Part shown: positions 61,438 through 64,000 of the stretch, in pieces
Numbering within the stretch: position 1 is the first letter of the stretch
Layout: each line of letters begins with the position of its first letter
Assembly: GCF_040869035.1 (NCBI RefSeq)
Contig: NZ_CP162101.1
Coordinates: 1,116,001 to 1,180,000, forward strand
Direction of reading: 5' to 3'
Length of the DNA stretch: 64,000 nucleotides
DNA from: Vibrio sp. NTOU-M3
GTDB lineage: Bacteria > Pseudomonadota > Gammaproteobacteria > Enterobacterales > Vibrionaceae
The notes under the pieces: generated by a model
Seen by the model: only the letters and a program-made list of their open reading frames with translations
What the model was told of the DNA's origin: nothing
The model's database searches: none
Translations under genes and position numbers: made by a program

Positions 61438-63348
61438 TTACGCTTCTGTGCGGCGTCCACGGCCATGACCACGTTCACCACGATAGTTACCACGGTTATC
61501 ACCACCACGGTTACGATCAAAACGACGTTCACCATCGCGACCACCTCGGCCGCCTTCACGGTTACCACGGTAGCCACCTTCACGGTTGCCTTCGCGGTTA
61601 CCACGATAACCACCTTCACGACGGCCACCACCATCGCGATTACCGCGACCGCCGTCACGACCACCACCACGGCGTGGCTCACGGAAGTCGTTGAAGTCAC
61701 ATACTACAGCGTCAACTTGCTTTTGGCGGATACGCAGTTTGCGTAGTTTACCTGCCGTTTCAGAAGACATAGCTTTTGGTAGCTGAACGTACGTTTCGCC
61801 TTGTGCAAGTTTGATTGCACCGATAGAACCTTTTGTTAGACCAAGTTCGTTTGCAAGTGCACCAACGATGTCTTTAACTTGTACGCCTTGTTCGCGACCA
61901 ACTTGTAATTGGTAAGTATCCCAATCTTGATTGCTAAAGTTACGATCACGACCGCGACCGTCACGACCACCCTCACGGCGCTCTTTACGACGCTGTTTGT
62001 CACGCTCGATTGCTTCAATCATTGGGTCTTCGCCAATGTAGAATAGTGGGCGTTTACCTTGCTGGCGTTTAAGCAAGATAGCAGCAAGTGTTGCTGCGTC
62101 TAGCTCTAGAGACTCTTGAAGTTTTTCAACAAGCTCAGAGAATTTATCTAGTGCTTTATGTTCTTTTTCCGTTTCTAGCTCTGTACCTAGTTTCGCTAAG
62201 CGAGCTTCAGCGACTTTGTCACGATGCGGAAGTTGGATCTCTTCCATTGAAGACTTAGTAACACGCTCGATAGTGCGAAGCATACGAAGCTGGTTAGTAC
62301 GAACAAGAAGGATCGCTTTACCTTTACGTCCAGCGCGGCCAGTACGACCGATACGGTGGATGTAAGATTCGACATCGAATGGGATGTCGTAGTTGAATAC
62401 GTGCGTGATACGTGGCACATCAAGACCACGAGCAACAACGTCAGTTGCTACTAGAATATCGATAACACCTTGTTTGATGTGATCAACCGTACGCTCACGT
62501 AGTGACTGAGGAATGTCACCGTGTAGTGCAGACGCTTTGAAGCCGCGTGCACATAGCCAGTCAGCTAGACGCTCAGTGTCTTGACGAGTACGTACGAATA
62601 CGATTGATGCGTCTGTCTCTTCCGTTTCAAGTAGACGAGACATTGCTTCGTCTTTTTCTACGCCTTTAACAACCCAGAACTGTTGCTCTACTTTATCTAC
62701 AGTATGGTTTTTACCAGCTACGTCTACCGTAATTGGATTACGCAAGAAGCGCTCAACAATGTTTTTCAACATTGGAGGCATTGTTGCAGAGAATAGTACA
62801 CGTTGCGCAGAAGAAGGAGCGTGCTCCATGATCGCCGTTACGTCATCAACGAAGCCCATGTTCAACATTTCATCCGCTTCATCTAAAACGAATGTGTGTA
62901 CTTCGTCTAGGTGTAGACGATCACGGTTGATAAGGTCTTGAACACGGCCTGGTGTACCTACCACAATGTGAGCACCATTTTTAAGTGCACGCATTTGATC
63001 AACGATTGATGTACCACCGTAAATCTCAAGCACTTTCAGGCCAGAGATGTTTTGACCTAGGTTCTTCATTTCTGCTGCTACCTGAATAGCAAGCTCACGA
63101 GTTGGTGCTAGAACAATTGCTTGTGGTTTACGTTGTGACAGGTCAAGCTTGTTGAGCAAAGGCAAAGAGAATGCGGCAGTTTTACCAGTACCCGTTTGCG
63201 CTTTACCTAACGCATCAGAACCTTCCATTAGGTGTGGGATTGCTGCTGCTTGGATCGGAGTTGGGGAAACAAAACCCATTCCGTCAAGAGCAGAAAGGAT
63301 AGAGTCGTTCAGCGCTAAATCGCTAAACTGAATTACAGAATCTGTCAT
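61438..63348 (-). CDS. deaD: DEAD-box RNA helicase DeaD/CsdA
   Basis: 636 residues. All helicase motifs are intact: AQTGTGKT, PTRELA, VLDEADEML, SAT, ATDVVARGLD and HRIGRTGRAG. A DbpA-like RNA-binding domain follows (about 480-555), then a long arginine/glycine-rich tail with RGGRDG- and GNREGG-type repeats (about 560-636). It unwinds structured RNA in ribosome assembly and in the cold. Length and motifs match DeaD (CsdA) of gamma-proteobacteria. AGGATCC precedes the ATG. Confidence 0.97.
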   Translation of the reverse strand: MTDSVIQFSDLALNDSILSALDGMGFVSPTPIQAAAIPHLMEGSDALGKAQTGTGKTAAFSLPLLNKLDLSQRKPQAIVLAPTRELAIQVAAEMKNLGQNISGLKVLEIYGGTSIVDQMRALKNGAHIVVGTPGRVQDLINRDRLHLDEVHTFVLDEADEMLNMGFVDDVTAIMEHAPSSAQRVLFSATMPPMLKNIVERFLRNPITVDVAGKNHTVDKVEQQFWVVKGVEKDEAMSRLLETEETDASIVFVRTRQDTERLADWLCARGFKASALHGDIPQSLRERTVDHIKQGVIDILVATDVVARGLDVPRITHVFNYDIPFDVESYIHRIGRTGRAGRKGKAILLVRTNQLRMLRTIERVTKSSMEEIQLPHRDKVAEARLAKLGTELETEKEHKALDKFSELVEKLQESLELDAATLAAILLKRQQGKRPLFYIGEDPMIEAIERDKQRRKERREGGRDGRGRDRNFSNQDWDTYQLQVGREQGVQVKDIVGALANELGLTKGSIGAIKLAQGETYVQLPKAMSSETAGKLRKLRIRQKQVDAVVCDFNDFREPRRGGGRDGGRGNRDGGGRREGGYRGNREGNREGGYRGNREGGRGGRDGERRFDRNRGGDNRGNYRGERGHGRGRRTEA

Positions 63349-63713
63349 TGGGATCCTACTATATATATGTCAACAAAGGTCCCACGAGCTCTACCAATTC
63401 CAATACCAATCCAGAAAAGAGCTGATTCCGTTCAGATGCGGATAAGTCGTAAATCGCATCAAGCCGCTAGGGACGTAAATAAGGGGGCGGATTATTCCCT
63501 AAAAGCATAAAAAAAGCCAGAAAAAATTGAAATTCATCACATATTTTTCTCATAACTGGTAAAAGTGGCGAAATTCCCGCCATGAAGCGTTTTACAAAGG
63601 AAAAAGCCCTGTCCGGAAAGGCCAAAAATTGCTCGTTTGGAGTACCGTTTTAATTAGCAAATCCGAGTCGTGGTGTTATAGTGTGGCCAATTATTGATGT
63701 TAGACGATTAAAG
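63349..63713 (+). other. Divergent intergenic region between deaD and rnb
   Basis: 365 bp without a gene. It holds the deaD leader on one side and the rnb promoter on the other. No attC-like or repeat sequence seen. Confidence 0.7.
63654..63682 (+). promoter_or_regulatory. Promoter of rnb
   Basis: TTAGCA, 17-bp spacer, TATAGT with an upstream TG (extended -10), about 30 bp before the rnb start. Confidence 0.65.
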
Positions 63714-64000
63714 ATGTTTCAAGATAACCCGTTACTCGCTCAGCTAAAGCAACAGATTCAAGAAAACCTTCCTAAAAAAGAAGGGACAATCAAAGCGACT
63801 GAAAAAGGCTTTGGTTTCTTAGAAGTCGACAATAAAACCAGTTTCTTCATTCCACCACCGTACATGAAAAAATGCATTCATGGCGATAAAGTCGTGGCGA
63901 TCATCAGAACCGAAAATGAACGTGAAGTGGCGGAACCTCAAGAGCTTTTAGAGCAAAGCATGACGCGTTTTATTGGTCGCATCAAATTATTTAAGGGCAA
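63714..64000 (+). CDS. rnb: Exoribonuclease II, 5' part
   Basis: First 95 residues, beginning [20 protein letters not shown] and continuing [22 protein letters not shown], then FIGRI. This closely follows the N-terminus and first cold-shock (OB) domain of E. coli RNase II, a 3'-5' exonuclease of mRNA decay. The gene continues beyond the window. Confidence 0.95.
   Translation, partial: MFQDNPLLAQLKQQIQENLPKKEGTIKATEKGFGFLEVDNKTSFFIPPPYMKKCIHGDKVVAIIRTENEREVAEPQELLEQSMTRFIGRIKLFKG

Noticed and set aside
61465..61746. Plus-strand Thr/Val-rich protein opposite the end of deaD
   Set aside because: It is the shadow of the RGG-repeat coding sequence of deaD.
1..64000. tRNA, rRNA or plasmid/phage origin
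   Set aside because: I looked for cloverleaf-like and conserved rRNA stretches and saw none; the only replication-related sequence is the broken phage initiator.

Overview
The window comes from a Vibrio chromosome, probably of the Harveyi/parahaemolyticus-like group. The evidence is the housekeeping genes at the right end (deaD, the start of rnb, ypfJ) and a very large chromosomal integron cassette array with about 120-bp attC sites. This is inference from sequence features; no database was searched.

Layout. (1) 1-4.6 kb: the broken 3' part of a P2-type phage replication initiator, then a minus-strand metabolic set (YfcC-type transporter, opine dehydrogenase-like enzyme, LysR regulator). (2) 4.9-6.7 kb: a probable type VI secretion membrane-active effector with its membrane immunity protein. 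(3) 7.1-10.8 kb: a compact four-gene operon SIR2 - HerA - KTSC - SLATT, a likely anti-phage system. (4) About 10.9-55.0 kb: the cassette array. I delimit 56 complete attC sites (numbered 1-55 and 57), one truncated site (58) and three decayed ones. Cassette n is the stretch ending at attC n. The orientation (gene, then TAAC...GTTA) places the integrase to the left, but no intI or attI is visible; the left border is a decayed attC next to the SIR2-HerA operon. (5) 55.1-61.4 kb: small accessory genes (phosphotransferase, DUF3297, two GNATs, PhnA/YjdM, secreted proteins, DUF6500, YpfJ protease). (6) 61.4-64 kb: deaD (minus strand) and the 5' end of rnb.

Array content. Most cassettes hold one small plus-strand gene with its own ribosome binding site: acetyltransferases, VOC and GFA proteins, tautomerase, nitrilase, NTF2-like, membrane and secreted unknowns, three proteins with HEPN-like RX4H motifs, and a SUKH-like protein. 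Five cassettes carry genes antisense to the array: a PARIS-like ATPase/DUF4435 pair, a Septu-like ATPase/HNH pair with both genes frameshifted in A-tracts, a beta-barrel protein, a secreted protein, and a Phd/ParE-type toxin-antitoxin pair. A second toxin-antitoxin pair is on the plus strand. Two insertion sequences (IS3 and IS30 families) sit near the distal end and have rearranged cassettes.

The most unusual signal is a group of eleven whole and one partial cassettes with no convincing plus-strand gene. Seven of them (families A, B and C, otherwise different) share a 33-bp imperfect palindrome that coincides exactly with a minus-strand micro-ORF of the form M[KR]QPxNxxMFYGLxxSRT. Taken together the window is a defence-rich accessory region: SIR2-HerA, PARIS-like, Septu-like, HEPN and toxin-antitoxin modules, plus a T6SS effector pair beside the array.
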